From Citrobacter sp. JGM124 (GTDB taxonomy: Bacteria > Pseudomonadota > Gammaproteobacteria > Enterobacterales > Enterobacteriaceae): a DNA stretch of 64,000 bases. The position numbers and the translations under genes were made by a program. The notes beneath the pieces are model-generated. The model searched no databases. It was not told the origin of the DNA and saw only the letters and a program-made list of their open reading frames with translations. Shown here piece by piece: positions 48,515 to 57,913 of this stretch (its first letter is position 1; each line of letters begins with the position of its first letter). The stretch spans positions 62,001 to 126,000 of the forward strand of contig NZ_JAERJD010000002.1 in NCBI RefSeq assembly GCF_018257795.1. Reading direction: 5' to 3'.

Positions 48515-49342
48515 TCACTCAATCAGCCGGTTGATATGAATGGTCAAAAACATCATTTCATCCATGGTCAGGGGATCACCATAGTTTTTACTCACATAAC
48601 CGCTTATTTTACGAGCGCATAACCATGCATCAGGCATTGCCTCTTTGATACCCTCATAAAGCTGCTTATCTTCATGCTCGATATTTTTTCGGTGTAACAT
48701 GCGGATAGAAAAAAATTTTAAATGCGTGATCAATCTTTGATAGTTAATACTGTTCTCGTCATGATTTATTTTTAACTCTATTTTAATGATTGTTAAAATA
48801 TCTTTGATGATGGTGGCACTTTGCAGGGTACCATGCATATCATTAGTCTGAGCATTGGCTATATGTAGTGCAATAAATCCTGCTTCATCTTCAGGTAACT
48901 GCACACCAAATTTTTCATTGATCAATTGCAATGCTTCCTGAGCAATACAGAACTCCGCACTATAAAACTTCTTTATATCCCACAATAACATGTTTTTTAT
49001 TTGCTGATCTTTTTTATAACGTTGTACCGCAAAATTGATATGATCACTCAATGCAAAAATCAAGGTTTCCTGTACAGTAATAAATAAGCGCGCTTGTGCT
49101 AATTGCAAAATATGTTGTGTTATAAGCAGGCAGTCTATAGGTATTGTATTCACTAGCTCATTGATAACATCACTAACTCCCCCACTCTTTTTCAAAAACT
49201 GGCTTTCAATGATACGAGCGTCGACATCATCCCCTTCTTTTTTTCCAAAACCGATCCCACGACCAATTGCAACAATTTCACGATGTTGATCATCTAAGGC
49301 AATAACAGCATTATTACTTAATATTTTTTTTACTGTAATCAC
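48515..49342 (-). CDS. BglG/LicT-family transcriptional antiterminator
   Basis: This 275-residue RNA-binding regulator has an N-terminal CAT domain (VKKILSNNAVIALDDQHREIVAIGRGIGFG), then two PTS regulation domains with paired histidines (PRD1 about 65-170, PRD2 170-275). The PTS phosphorylates it to match substrate availability; active dimers bind a RAT hairpin and prevent termination. GTG at 49342 has AGAGGT five bases upstream, better than the start at 49360. The matching RAT lies in the leader at 53029-53059. It is separated from bglA by a terminator. Confidence 0.9.
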   Translation of the reverse strand: MITVKKILSNNAVIALDDQHREIVAIGRGIGFGKKEGDDVDARIIESQFLKKSGGVSDVINELVNTIPIDCLLITQHILQLAQARLFITVQETLIFALSDHINFAVQRYKKDQQIKNMLLWDIKKFYSAEFCIAQEALQLINEKFGVQLPEDEAGFIALHIANAQTNDMHGTLQSATIIKDILTIIKIELKINHDENSINYQRLITHLKFFSIRMLHRKNIEHEDKQLYEGIKEAMPDAWLCARKISGYVSKNYGDPLTMDEMMFLTIHINRLIE

Positions 49343-49485
49343 TACTACCTCTTTCAACAATACGTTCCGTATCCCATGCCACTGGTATCGCCATAGAGTA
49401 CGTTTATTACACTAATCAAATCACCCGTGATGATGCGATCAGATACAGAGATAATTAGCAAAAAAAGCATCACTAACATCTATAA

Positions 49486-49519
49486 AAGAAGAGAGAAATT
49501 TTACGTTTTCTCTCTTCTT
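49486..49519 (-). terminator. Terminator between 6-phospho-beta-glucosidase and antiterminator genes
   Basis: AAGAAGAGAGAAA / TTTCTCTCTTCTT, a perfect 13-bp stem with an 8-base loop, read on the minus strand into TTTTATAG. It would make antiterminator expression partly independent of, or dependent on readthrough from, the PTS genes. Confidence 0.75.
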
Positions 49520-49608
49520 CAACACTACATCCTAACGCATTTCCGTGTCAACTTGCTGTGCGACTTTATCGGTAAGTGACGTTAATTTAACCAATTGATA
49601 TTAAGCAA

Positions 49609-51027
49609 TTAAATACCATTTTTCTTTATCACATCACTATACCAGGCAGCACTCTTTTTAGGTATGCGGCGCAGATCTTTTAAGTCAAACTCATCACGAT
49701 TGACGTAAATAAAACCATAACGTTTAGAGCAACCTTGATGGGTGGATATCAAATCTAAAGCGGACCATGGCGTATAGCCAAAAACCTCCACACCGTCGGT
49801 AATAGCCAGTTGCATTTGCTCTATATGACGCTGTAAGTAATCAATACGATAACTGTCGTCAATTTCACCCTGATCATTAAGTTTATCAAATGCTCCCAAT
49901 CCATTTTCAGTAATCAACAATGGCAAATGGTAGCGATCCCAGATTTCACGCAGTGTATTTCTAAAGCCAACTGGATCAATTTCAGTTCCAAACTCAGTAC
50001 GTGGTAAATATGGATTTGCTGCTCCACGGTGAACCCCCTCTTCACCTGATTTCAGTAATTTATTACCACCACGAATAACTTCATCCTGGCCATCACCACG
50101 GCTGGCTTCAACGGCTTGTGTTGTGTAATAGTTAAAAGCAATAAAATCTGGTTTCCCGCTTTTAAGAATATCCACATCACCAGGTAATATTTCCGGGGCA
50201 TAGCCTTTTTCGACCATGTATTGCCAGGCCAGTGAATTATATTCACCGCGAGCAGCCATATCCAGATATAGCCAGTTACGAATGGCATTATAATTGAATG
50301 CAGCGAGAATATCTTCTGGCTTACTACTTGCTGGATAAATGACGGCAATATTAGGGGCTGGCCCAATTTTAGACTGTGGGAATTTACTATGTAAATCACA
50401 CATTACCGCCGCCTGCGCAACCATCATATGATGATTTTGCTGGTAAAGGTTTTTCTTTTTATCGGCTTGTGTAGCCAGATGAGGATCCAATGTTCCTAAT
50501 GCCTCACCTTGTAAAATCATTAGATTTTGTTCATTAATAGTAAGCCAGTAGTTAACTTTCTCACCATACTCTTCAAATAAAACATTTGCATAACGAATAA
50601 AAGCATCTACTGTCTTACGATTGTACCACCCACCCTGTTGTTGCAATGCCTGAGGCAGATCAAAATGATACATAGTTACAATAGGTACAATATTGTGTTT
50701 TAAAATTTCATTAATTAAATTGTGATAAAACTCGATACCTTCCTGATTAATTTCCCCATCGCCATCAGGAATAATACGCGTCCAGGCAATAGAAAACCGA
50801 TATGTTTTAAACCCCAATTTTGCAAATAATGCAACATCCTCCCGATAACGATGATAATGATCACTGGCAACAGTAAAATCAGTGGTTCCCTCAGGATAAT
50901 GTGTCCGGGCATCGATAACCGATGGTCCTTTCCCACCCTCATTCCATGCGCCTTCAACTTGATAAGCAGAGGTAGATGCTCCCCATAAAAAATCACTTGG
51001 AAAAGGTTTTAACTGACGGTATTTCAT
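49609..51027 (-). CDS. bglA: 6-phospho-beta-glucosidase, GH1
   Basis: This 472-residue glycoside hydrolase family 1 enzyme has the N-terminal FPSDFLWGASTSAYQVEGA, acid/base Glu in TINEQN, nucleophile Glu in LLITENGLGAFD, and a phosphate-binding loop near GCSKRYGFIYVNRDE typical of phospho-glucosidases. It cleaves cytoplasmic 6-phospho-beta-glucosides delivered by the adjacent PTS permease, yielding glucose-6-phosphate and aglycone. AGGAG precedes the ATG. It is 17 bases after the PTS gene. Confidence 0.93.
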   Translation of the reverse strand: MKYRQLKPFPSDFLWGASTSAYQVEGAWNEGGKGPSVIDARTHYPEGTTDFTVASDHYHRYREDVALFAKLGFKTYRFSIAWTRIIPDGDGEINQEGIEFYHNLINEILKHNIVPIVTMYHFDLPQALQQQGGWYNRKTVDAFIRYANVLFEEYGEKVNYWLTINEQNLMILQGEALGTLDPHLATQADKKKNLYQQNHHMMVAQAAVMCDLHSKFPQSKIGPAPNIAVIYPASSKPEDILAAFNYNAIRNWLYLDMAARGEYNSLAWQYMVEKGYAPEILPGDVDILKSGKPDFIAFNYYTTQAVEASRGDGQDEVIRGGNKLLKSGEEGVHRGAANPYLPRTEFGTEIDPVGFRNTLREIWDRYHLPLLITENGLGAFDKLNDQGEIDDSYRIDYLQRHIEQMQLAITDGVEVFGYTPWSALDLISTHQGCSKRYGFIYVNRDEFDLKDLRRIPKKSAAWYSDVIKKNGI

Positions 51028-51044
51028 TATTCACTCCTTAACTC

Positions 51045-52925
51045 TTAAGATAATGTTAGCAACAAGTCACCCGGGCATACCTTCTGCTGTTCAGGTATTT
51101 CTATATTTTTATAGTCTTCTGCATTAGCTATTATCACTGGGGTAATTGTGTCATAGCCTGCTTTTTCGATAGCAATCCTGTCAAAGTCTATTAATAGATC
51201 ACCTTGTTTGATTTGTTGCCCTGCTGCCGTATGTAAAGTATAAAACTGCCCATTTAGCTGAACAGTATCCAGCCCCACATGAATGAGGATCTCCGCGCCA
51301 TTGTCCGAAATGATTTGTAATGCATGACCTGAGTCGAAGGTAGCGGCGACCACACCATTAACGGGTGAAAATACTTGATTGCTATCCGGTTGAATCGCTA
51401 ATCCTTGACCAACAACACCACTGGAAAACACTTTATCGTTCACTTCACTCAGCGCCATAATCTTGCCACTCATTGGAGCACTGATCTTTTCAGCTAATGG
51501 CGCAGGTTGTTTAGTCTCTGGTGTATTTTTAAGATCTTCTGGATTTACAACCAGTGGATCTTTGTTGGCAACATCTTCCGGTGTGTCATTAAAGCCAACG
51601 ATATAAGTCAGGATAGCAGCCAGTACAAAAGAAACGCTAATACCAATCAAAAGGCCAACAAAACCTTCACCGTAAAAAATGGGGAGTGTAATCAGACTTG
51701 GAATACCTGTAGAAATTGCTGCACTATTCGAGTAGCCAACGATACCTCCCCCCACGGCAGCCGCAATGACAGCACAAATAAACGGTTTTTTCAGTTTCAA
51801 TGTCACACCATAAACCGCAGGCTCGGTGATACCAAACAATGCCGTTATAAATGTACTGCCAGCCAGCGCCTTCATTTTCTTATTTTTGGTTTTTAGCATA
51901 ACGCCGAGAACTGCCCCTGCCTGGGCAAATACTGCAGGTACCGTAGCTGCCTTTAGCGTGCTGCGGCCGATGGTTGTAATATCATTAATGATGACCGGGG
52001 TGAATGCCCAGTGCATTCCAAAGATAACCAATATTTGCCATACTGCAGCAATCAGTGCGCCGGCTAAAATAGAGTTAAAGCTGAAGATCATGACAAAGAA
52101 GCTAGCGGCTATTTCACTGGTATAAATACCGATTGGACCAATCGTCAGCAGGGTTAAAGGAACGATAATAACTAGCAATAAAAAAGGCGTTACAATGCTC
52201 CGAACAGTTTCATGTATCAGCCGATTAAGTAAGCGTTCAAGATGACACATGACCCAAATAGCGAGAATGATAGGAATGACTGATGAGGTATACTTCATAA
52301 TCATAACGGGTATACCAAAAAACGTGGTTTCTACATCATTGGTATAGAGTTCAAGAATTGTCGGATAAATGAGAGCCCCAGCAATAGAGGCTGCAACATA
52401 GATATTGCCCTGAAATTTACGTGCCGTTGTTACGGCAAGTAATATAGGTAAAAAATAGAAAAGACTATCAGCAGCTGCAGAAAGAATAATATAGGTAGTC
52501 TCAGTTTTGTTCATCCAGCCTTCACTGAGAATAATGCTTAGTAAACCTTTCAAAACCCCCGCCGCAGCCATTGCGCCGAGTAGTGGTGTAAAAATTGATG
52601 AAATAATATCAATTAAGCGACTAACCGCATTTGTTTTCTGAGTTTGGTGACCACTCTGATTAGGCGTGTCATCATTCAGCTGTGAGGAAATATTACAAAG
52701 TTGCCGGTAAACATCGGCCACACGATTACCTATCACTACCTGAAATTGACCAGAAGCCTTCATGGTCGTTATCACACCATCCAGATTCTCCAATGCTATT
52801 ACATCTGCTTTTTGTATATCTCGGAGAGAAAAGCGCAACCGTGTCGCACAGTGCACAACATTGATTACATTTTCTTCACCGCCGACCATACGTAGGATAT
52901 CAGTCGCTAGTTCTTTATTATTCAT
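51045..52925 (-). CDS. bglF: PTS beta-glucoside transporter, EIIBCA
   Basis: This 626-residue fused permease has an N-terminal EIIB with the phosphorylated Cys in NVVHCATRLRFSL (about C26). A membrane EIIC follows, about 100-460, with ten or so helices and GITEPAVYGVTLKLKKPF. The C-terminal EIIA is of the glucose type (SAPMSGKIMALSEV ... EILIHVGLDTVQL with the active His). It imports and phosphorylates beta-glucosides such as salicin or arbutin. It is the first gene of its operon, behind a RAT/terminator leader. Confidence 0.93.
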   Translation of the reverse strand: MNNKELATDILRMVGGEENVINVVHCATRLRFSLRDIQKADVIALENLDGVITTMKASGQFQVVIGNRVADVYRQLCNISSQLNDDTPNQSGHQTQKTNAVSRLIDIISSIFTPLLGAMAAAGVLKGLLSIILSEGWMNKTETTYIILSAAADSLFYFLPILLAVTTARKFQGNIYVAASIAGALIYPTILELYTNDVETTFFGIPVMIMKYTSSVIPIILAIWVMCHLERLLNRLIHETVRSIVTPFLLLVIIVPLTLLTIGPIGIYTSEIAASFFVMIFSFNSILAGALIAAVWQILVIFGMHWAFTPVIINDITTIGRSTLKAATVPAVFAQAGAVLGVMLKTKNKKMKALAGSTFITALFGITEPAVYGVTLKLKKPFICAVIAAAVGGGIVGYSNSAAISTGIPSLITLPIFYGEGFVGLLIGISVSFVLAAILTYIVGFNDTPEDVANKDPLVVNPEDLKNTPETKQPAPLAEKISAPMSGKIMALSEVNDKVFSSGVVGQGLAIQPDSNQVFSPVNGVVAATFDSGHALQIISDNGAEILIHVGLDTVQLNGQFYTLHTAAGQQIKQGDLLIDFDRIAIEKAGYDTITPVIIANAEDYKNIEIPEQQKVCPGDLLLTLS

Positions 52926-52974
52926 ATAGTTACCTTAAAGGTATACTTGGCTTATTTTCCAGAGCCCAAAAAAA

Positions 52975-53059
52975 AACCTGACCTCACTGCAGAATATCGA
53001 AAATATAACGATATCTACGGTCAGGTCAGGTTTCGCTCAGGCTATGCCCAATAACGTCC
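52975..53059 (-). promoter_or_regulatory. RAT antiterminator site and leader terminator of the beta-glucoside operon
   Basis: On the minus strand, GGACGTTATTGGGCATAGCC...GAAACC (53059-53029) resembles the ribonucleic antiterminator bound by BglG/LicT. It overlaps a terminator whose arms AACCTGACC / GGTCAGGTT (53032-52975) end in a run of T. The layout mirrors the E. coli bgl leader. The antiterminator at 48515 is the expected ligand. Confidence 0.8.
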
Positions 53060-53289
53060 TTACATTGCAAACAGATATAAATAATCTGGTGCCGGGAAAC
53101 AATTCCCGTTGCTAAAATTTGTGATTTAGCGCATGAAAATAACTTTTCAGCATTAAGTTAAGTCCGTTACTCCCCCAAATAATTGATACTGAATATGGCA
53201 GGAATATGGGAAGGTGTATACAACGTGTAACTCACGAGTACGAGAAGTATTTTTCAGCCATAGTTATATAGTCGTCAACCCGGTACAGC

Positions 53290-53334
53290 GTGAAATCTGC
53301 AAGATATTCATTATATTACCCTGGCAGATTCCAC
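53290..53334. repeat. Dispersed inverted repeat, copy B
   Basis: GTGAAATCTGC (53290-53300) and GCAGATTCCAC (53324-53334) are complementary with one mismatch, enclosing AAGATATTCATTATATTACCCTG. Core bases and order match copy A at 36083-36140. It lies 27 bases downstream of a gene end, like copy A. Confidence 0.65.
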
Positions 53335-53361
53335 ATAACTCATTTGGAAGTGTGATTGAGC

Positions 53362-54543
53362 TTATGGCTTCCAGACCTCTGCAGCAATCTGTTTAACCAG
53401 TTCGATTTTGGCCCACTGTTGCTCTTCAGTCAGTGCATTACCTTCCTCTGTTGAGGCAAAACCACATTGTGTGCTTAAGCACAGGCGTTCCAGCGGAACA
53501 TATTGTGCTGCCTCACGAATACGCCCAATGACACTCGCTTTATCTTCCAATTGCCCAAATTTAGAAGAGATCAGGCCCAGCACGACTTGTTTGTTGCCTG
53601 ACACGGCTGCCAGGGGCGAAAAATCACCTGCACGCTCAGTATCAAATTCTAAATAATATGCAGAGACATTTTCACGTCCGAACAGTGCATCAGCAACCGG
53701 GGCATATCCCCCACTTGCAGCCCAGGTCGAACGGTAGTTACCACGGCACACATGGGTGGTAATAACTAAGTCCTGGGGAGAGCCTTCAATGGCCCCATTA
53801 TTGACACGCAATAAAAGTTCTGTAAGCGCGTTAATATCATCACTAATGACCGTGTGGGACGAAGAATGGCAATCACAATGATTATTTTGCTCTTGAGACG
53901 AAATAGCAACACCGGCATTATTGTAACGAGCATCAACCATCATTCCCCAAGTACAGTCATCAAGTTGTAAATTACGGCATCCTGCTTTGTAGAGATCATC
54001 GATGAACTCTTTGTATGCCTTAATAATATCGGCAATGAGTTCATCTTGTTGCGGATAAATATCTGCAGTGGCCTGCTTATTTTCAGGGCGATAAAGTTCC
54101 TTGAAGAACTGTGCAGGCGCCGGAATTGTCAACCGGGGCACAGTATTGGAATCCGCATAAGGTAACAGAAATTTAAAATGTTCAATGAAGGGATGATTCT
54201 TACCACTAATTTTGCCTGTAAGGCGAGCTGTTTCAGGGCGTGTTTCGATACCATCAAAAATATATCCCTGCTTAAGTTCTGCTTTTTCAACGCCATGCAA
54301 CCCCCACATAAAGTCCAGATGCCACCAACTACGGCGAAACTCACCATCCGTTATCACATGTAAACCGAGGGATTTCTGTTTAGATATAAGTTCGCTTATT
54401 GCACGATCTTCAACCCGAGTGAGCGCCGCCTGGTCTATTTCGCCACACGTAAATTGACTGCGTGCCGCATGCAAATAATCCGGTCGCAAATAGCTTCCTA
54501 CGACATCAGCACGGAAAGGAGGAATATAGTGGTTATTTTTCAA
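53362..54543 (-). CDS. MetE C-terminal-like (YxjG-type) methyltransferase
   Basis: This 393-residue TIM-barrel protein resembles the catalytic half of cobalamin-independent methionine synthase. It opens FRADVVGSYLRPDYL and has HVITDGEFRRSWWHLDF. Zinc-site candidates are the His of TTHVCRGN and the Cys of CLSTQCGF. Stand-alone YxjG/YxjH-type proteins transfer methyl groups to homocysteine from small donors; the donor is unknown. An unusual insert SSQEQNNHCDCHSSSH adds His and Cys. The start seems to be TTG at 54543; no ATG occurs before residue 79. Confidence 0.87.
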   Translation of the reverse strand: MKNNHYIPPFRADVVGSYLRPDYLHAARSQFTCGEIDQAALTRVEDRAISELISKQKSLGLHVITDGEFRRSWWHLDFMWGLHGVEKAELKQGYIFDGIETRPETARLTGKISGKNHPFIEHFKFLLPYADSNTVPRLTIPAPAQFFKELYRPENKQATADIYPQQDELIADIIKAYKEFIDDLYKAGCRNLQLDDCTWGMMVDARYNNAGVAISSQEQNNHCDCHSSSHTVISDDINALTELLLRVNNGAIEGSPQDLVITTHVCRGNYRSTWAASGGYAPVADALFGRENVSAYYLEFDTERAGDFSPLAAVSGNKQVVLGLISSKFGQLEDKASVIGRIREAAQYVPLERLCLSTQCGFASTEEGNALTEEQQWAKIELVKQIAAEVWKP

Positions 54544-54713
54544 AACGAGACTCTCTGAATTTTTATAGGGTAATGGAAATACTACACCCGAACACAGTGG
54601 AAAGATGGTGAAAATTAGTCATCCTGTATTCGAGAAAATTCATCTGACCTTAATGAGCCGATGGCTATCACTGGTGCTCAGATTGTCGGTTGTTTTAGAT
54701 AGCATAATCTTAT

Positions 54714-54728
54714 GTATGATGTAACTAA
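54714..54728 (+). other. Ter-like site, one mismatch, right side of dif
   Basis: GTATGATGTAACTAA differs from the Ter core GTATGTTGTAACTAA at one position. On the plus strand its GTATG end faces left, so it would block forks that have crossed dif from the left. This is opposite to the site at 19902, as a fork trap requires. The mismatch makes Tus binding uncertain. Confidence 0.5.
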
Positions 54729-54814
54729 GTACGGGTTTTGGCTATTTCTACTCCTTTTTAGACCTGCCGTTATTCGACCAATTGAAAGAAAACCATCTAA
54801 AAGAAGCGCTTCTG

Positions 54815-54839
54815 ATCCAGGTCATTATCTGACCTGGAT
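54815..54839. terminator. Orphan terminator-like hairpin
   Basis: ATCCAGGTCA-TTATC-TGACCTGGAT, perfect 10-bp stem, followed on the plus strand by TTTAT. No gene on either strand ends here, so it may end a small RNA or be a relic. Confidence 0.5.
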
Positions 54840-54863
54840 TTTATCTGGTGTTAGCAGTATCAT

Positions 54864-54893
54864 ATGCTAATAACATTATAATGTTATTAGCAT
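54864..54893. promoter_or_regulatory. 30-bp perfect palindrome upstream of dauA
   Basis: ATGCTAATAACATTA followed immediately by its complement. The centre contains TATAAT on the plus strand (54877-54882). It begins 144 bases before the dauA start and could be an operator over a promoter. Confidence 0.6.
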
Positions 54894-55007
54894 GAAATAC
54901 GCGAAAATCATCACTGCTATCCAGACACCAAGTATATGGTCTCACTACGACGGACCTTATCCGGCCCGCCATGTCGTTTTCTTTAACTGATTTGGCTCAT
55001 ATCTGTC

Positions 55008-56720
55008 ATGACTACACCCAAAATTAGTACCGTTCGCCCGTTTAGCGCATTGATTGCTGCCTGCTGGAAAGAACCCTACTCCCGACAACGTTTGTTAAAA
55101 GATACTATTGCCGGTATTACCGTGGGAATCATCGCGATACCACTGGCAATGGCCCTGGCGATTGCCAGTGGTGTTCCCCCCCAATACGGTATGTACACCG
55201 CGGCGGTCGCCGGCCTGGTCATCGCCATGAGTGGCGGTTCTCGTTATAGTGTTTCCGGGCCGACGGCAGCGTTTGTGGTCATCTTATACCCCGTTTCGCA
55301 ACAATTCGGTTTATCTGGTCTATTAGTGGCAACTTTGCTTTCTGGGATCATTTTGGTCGTTATGGGGCTGGCAAAGGTCGGTCGTCTGATTGAATACATT
55401 CCTCTGCCAGTTACTCTGGGCTTCACTTCGGGCATTGGCATTACCATTGCAACCATGCAAATCAAAGATTTTTTCGGGCTGCAAATTTCCCATATGCCTG
55501 AAACTTATGTCAGTAAAATCCAGACCTTGTTCTCAGCACTTCCATCCCTGCATCCTGGGGATACACTCATTGGCGCTGTCACTCTGGCGGTTCTTATCTA
55601 CTGGCCCAGGCTAAAGTTACGTCTCCCCGGTCACCTGCCGGCGTTATTAGCCGGTACGGCAGTGATGGGGCTACTCAGTTTGTGTGGTTACCATGTGGCG
55701 ACCATTGGTTCCAGTTTTACTTATCAGCTGGCAGATGGCAGTCAGGGGCAAGGTATTCCCCCTATTCTCCCCCATTTATTACTTCCCTGGAATTTACCCG
55801 CGGCCAATGGCCAGCCATTAGCCCTGGACTGGCAGACACTTTCAGCCTTGTTACCCGTGGCCTTTTCTATGGCAGTGCTGGGGGCAATTGAATCATTACT
55901 TTGTGCCGTCGTTCTGGATGGCATGACAAAAACCAAGCACAGTGCCAATGGCGAATTACTGGGCCAGGGTATAGGGAATATTATTGCCCCATTTTTTGGC
56001 GGTATTACGGCCACCGCCGCGATTGCACGCTCCGCCGCAAATGTCCGGGCCGGTGCAACGTCCCCGATTGCCGCGGTTATCCATGCACTACTGGTACTTC
56101 TGGCCCTGCTGGCACTGGCTTCCTGGTTATCCTATTTACCACTGGCAGCGATGGCGGCCCTGCTTCTCATCGTGGCCTGGAATATGAGTGAAGCGCATAA
56201 AGTCATCTATCTGCTACGGCGGGCACCTAAGGATGATATTTTGGTGATGCTGCTATGCCTGAGCCTGACAGTACTGTTCGATATGGTCATTGCGATCACA
56301 ATCGGTATTGTCCTGGCTTCATTGCTTTTTATGCGCCGCATAGCAAGAATGACACGTTTGAGTCAGCGGGGAGCCGAAGAAGGGGTGCTGGTATTACGGG
56401 TTAACGGGCCATTATTTTTTGCGGCAGCCGAACGTATTTTTGATGAACTACTGGTTTACGCCAAAGATAACCCGATCATTATACTGCAATGGGATGCTGT
56501 ACCCGTGCTCGATGCTGGCGGCCTGAATGCTTTACAGCGTTTTATTGAAGTATTACCTGAAGGCAGGCAATTGATTATTACGGATATTCCTTTCCAGCCC
56601 TTAAAAACACTGGCACGGGCGCAGATACAGCCCATTGAGGGAAGACTGTCATTCTATGCCACGCTTCCGGAAGCATTTCACGCATTAAACATGCCAGACT
56701 GTGCCAACGTGTCGAAATAG
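55008..56720 (+). CDS. dauA: DauA, SulP-family C4-dicarboxylate transporter
   Basis: This 570-residue protein is very similar to E. coli DauA/YchM. The SulP membrane domain opens [45 protein letters not shown] and has [21 protein letters not shown]-terminal cytoplasmic STAS domain follows (about 440-560; [15 protein letters not shown]). DauA takes up succinate aerobically at acidic pH. The start is ATG 55008 with only a weak ribosome site. A palindromic region lies upstream. Confidence 0.93.
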   Translation: MTTPKISTVRPFSALIAACWKEPYSRQRLLKDTIAGITVGIIAIPLAMALAIASGVPPQYGMYTAAVAGLVIAMSGGSRYSVSGPTAAFVVILYPVSQQFGLSGLLVATLLSGIILVVMGLAKVGRLIEYIPLPVTLGFTSGIGITIATMQIKDFFGLQISHMPETYVSKIQTLFSALPSLHPGDTLIGAVTLAVLIYWPRLKLRLPGHLPALLAGTAVMGLLSLCGYHVATIGSSFTYQLADGSQGQGIPPILPHLLLPWNLPAANGQPLALDWQTLSALLPVAFSMAVLGAIESLLCAVVLDGMTKTKHSANGELLGQGIGNIIAPFFGGITATAAIARSAANVRAGATSPIAAVIHALLVLLALLALASWLSYLPLAAMAALLLIVAWNMSEAHKVIYLLRRAPKDDILVMLLCLSLTVLFDMVIAITIGIVLASLLFMRRIARMTRLSQRGAEEGVLVLRVNGPLFFAAAERIFDELLVYAKDNPIIILQWDAVPVLDAGGLNALQRFIEVLPEGRQLIITDIPFQPLKTLARAQIQPIEGRLSFYATLPEAFHALNMPDCANVSK

Positions 56721-56754
56721 CTGCACAGGGATCCATACAGACGCTCTGCTAATA

Positions 56755-56946
56755 TCAGTTATTGTTCCTGGTCGTGGCAGAGTCACTCCGGGTACTGTAC
56801 TCAACACCATGCTTCTGTAGATAGTCGCGAATTAATTGCCGAACTACCTGTGAGGGGGTCAAATCTTGCTGCTGGCAGAGCGTTTCCAGTGCGCTCTTTT
56901 TTTGTGGATCAATCAGGACAGTAAGCCGCGCAGTCTTCTTTTCCAT
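56755..56946 (-). CDS. Small ribbon-helix-helix (CopG-like) DNA-binding protein
   Basis: A 63-residue protein whose ARLTVLIDPQKKSALETLCQQQDLTPSQVVRQLIRDYLQKHG has the strand-helix-helix pattern of Arc/MetJ/CopG regulators. ATG 56946 is preferred; the frame upstream to 56976 would run through the likely operator. No toxin gene is adjacent. Repeats just upstream suggest autoregulation. Confidence 0.78.
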   Translation of the reverse strand: MEKKTARLTVLIDPQKKSALETLCQQQDLTPSQVVRQLIRDYLQKHGVEYSTRSDSATTRNNN

Positions 56947-56965
56947 GATACTTTTACTCGCTGTT

Positions 56966-56998
56966 ATGATAATCAAATGATAATAGCATACCTGCTAT
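56966..56998. promoter_or_regulatory. Putative autoregulatory operator of the RHH gene
   Basis: ATGATAAT occurs at 56966-56973 and again at 56977-56984, exactly 11 bases (one helical turn) apart, typical of RHH operators. An adjacent inverted repeat ATAGCA-TACC-TGCTAT spans 56983-56998. They begin 20 bases upstream of the start codon. Confidence 0.5.
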
Positions 56999-57140
56999 AT
57001 ACTCGAAATAATTCATACAACGACAGGGCAGCAGCAGCGTAACGACCTGACTAAGAATAATATCAGCCCCTGCTGGCCGCATGGTGGCATCATCATTCCA
57101 GCCAGAAAATAATCATCGGCTATAATATTTTCCCACTGTG

Positions 57141-57911
57141 CTATTTTGATATTTTTGAGCGTATTGCCTCTGAATACCCACAGTCAATCAATGCATCCGG
57201 TAACCGCTGGATCAGACATGTTTCCTTTAATTTTTTAAATGGCAGAGTACTATCCAGCAGTCCCATGTCATATATATATCGGTCAGCATAACCACTCACT
57301 AATACCTTCCAGTTATATTTGATATCTGAAGAAACTGATGCAGCATGATTTAAAATATTGCTTGTGCAATTGTTGAGGAATGTATTGTAGAACTCCGGGT
57401 GCTGGTTGAGCTTATCTATTCGATCTAAATAATTTAAAAAAAGAGCCTGAACCATCTCCGGTGAAATATTAATAGGATAAAGATACACGCGTTCTTTACG
57501 CACGTCTGTCCTGACACCAATTAAATCCCGTTCATCGGCCAGAACGTAAGTCAGGGTATAGTGATTGAACAAGCCGCGCCAGGTAGAATACCGCTGTTCA
57601 GCGCTACGGCGTGTTTCAATAGAGATGGCCAGATGGCGACCATCTTTAAAACCAAAGCTTAAAAATAAGTGAGCAATAGCCTCACCTGACCAGTAGGAGG
57701 CAATGACATCAACAGAATCAAGTTCTTTCAGATTGAATTCATCATCATACCAGGCCGGGACATAATCCGTCACGCTACCGTTATACCTAAAATTCCTGAT
57801 ATTACGTAGCATGATGTCATGCTCCCCTAACCATTCCACCTGTGGTAACTTGGCGTATTCCAGAATCCAGTCTTTATCATTACTTGGTGCTGCTGACGTC
57901 AACCATGGCAT
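57141..57911 (-). CDS. DUF4105 / Lnb_N-like permuted papain-fold protein
   Basis: This 256-residue protein has the DUF4105 signature. DIMLRNIRNFRY is followed by a His in AIAHLFLSFGF (H81), SIETRR (E99), YVLADERDLI, RTDVRKERVYLYP and the Cys in FLNNCTSN (C182). The order His-Glu-Cys matches circularly permuted papain-like enzymes; a related domain forms the periplasmic part of the lipoprotein N-acyltransferase Lnb. Here there is no signal peptide or membrane helix. It starts two bases after the stop of the HdeD-fusion gene, so they form one unit. Confidence 0.82.
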   Translation of the reverse strand: MPWLTSAAPSNDKDWILEYAKLPQVEWLGEHDIMLRNIRNFRYNGSVTDYVPAWYDDEFNLKELDSVDVIASYWSGEAIAHLFLSFGFKDGRHLAISIETRRSAEQRYSTWRGLFNHYTLTYVLADERDLIGVRTDVRKERVYLYPINISPEMVQALFLNYLDRIDKLNQHPEFYNTFLNNCTSNILNHAASVSSDIKYNWKVLVSGYADRYIYDMGLLDSTLPFKKLKETCLIQRLPDALIDCGYSEAIRSKISK

Positions 57912-57913
57912 AG

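Larger units (their letters stand above)
54544..55007. other. Intergenic region, methyltransferase / dauA
   Basis: 464 bases with no gene, but with a Ter-like site (54714), an orphan terminator-like hairpin (54815) and a 30-bp perfect palindrome (54864), all described separately. Confidence 0.6.
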
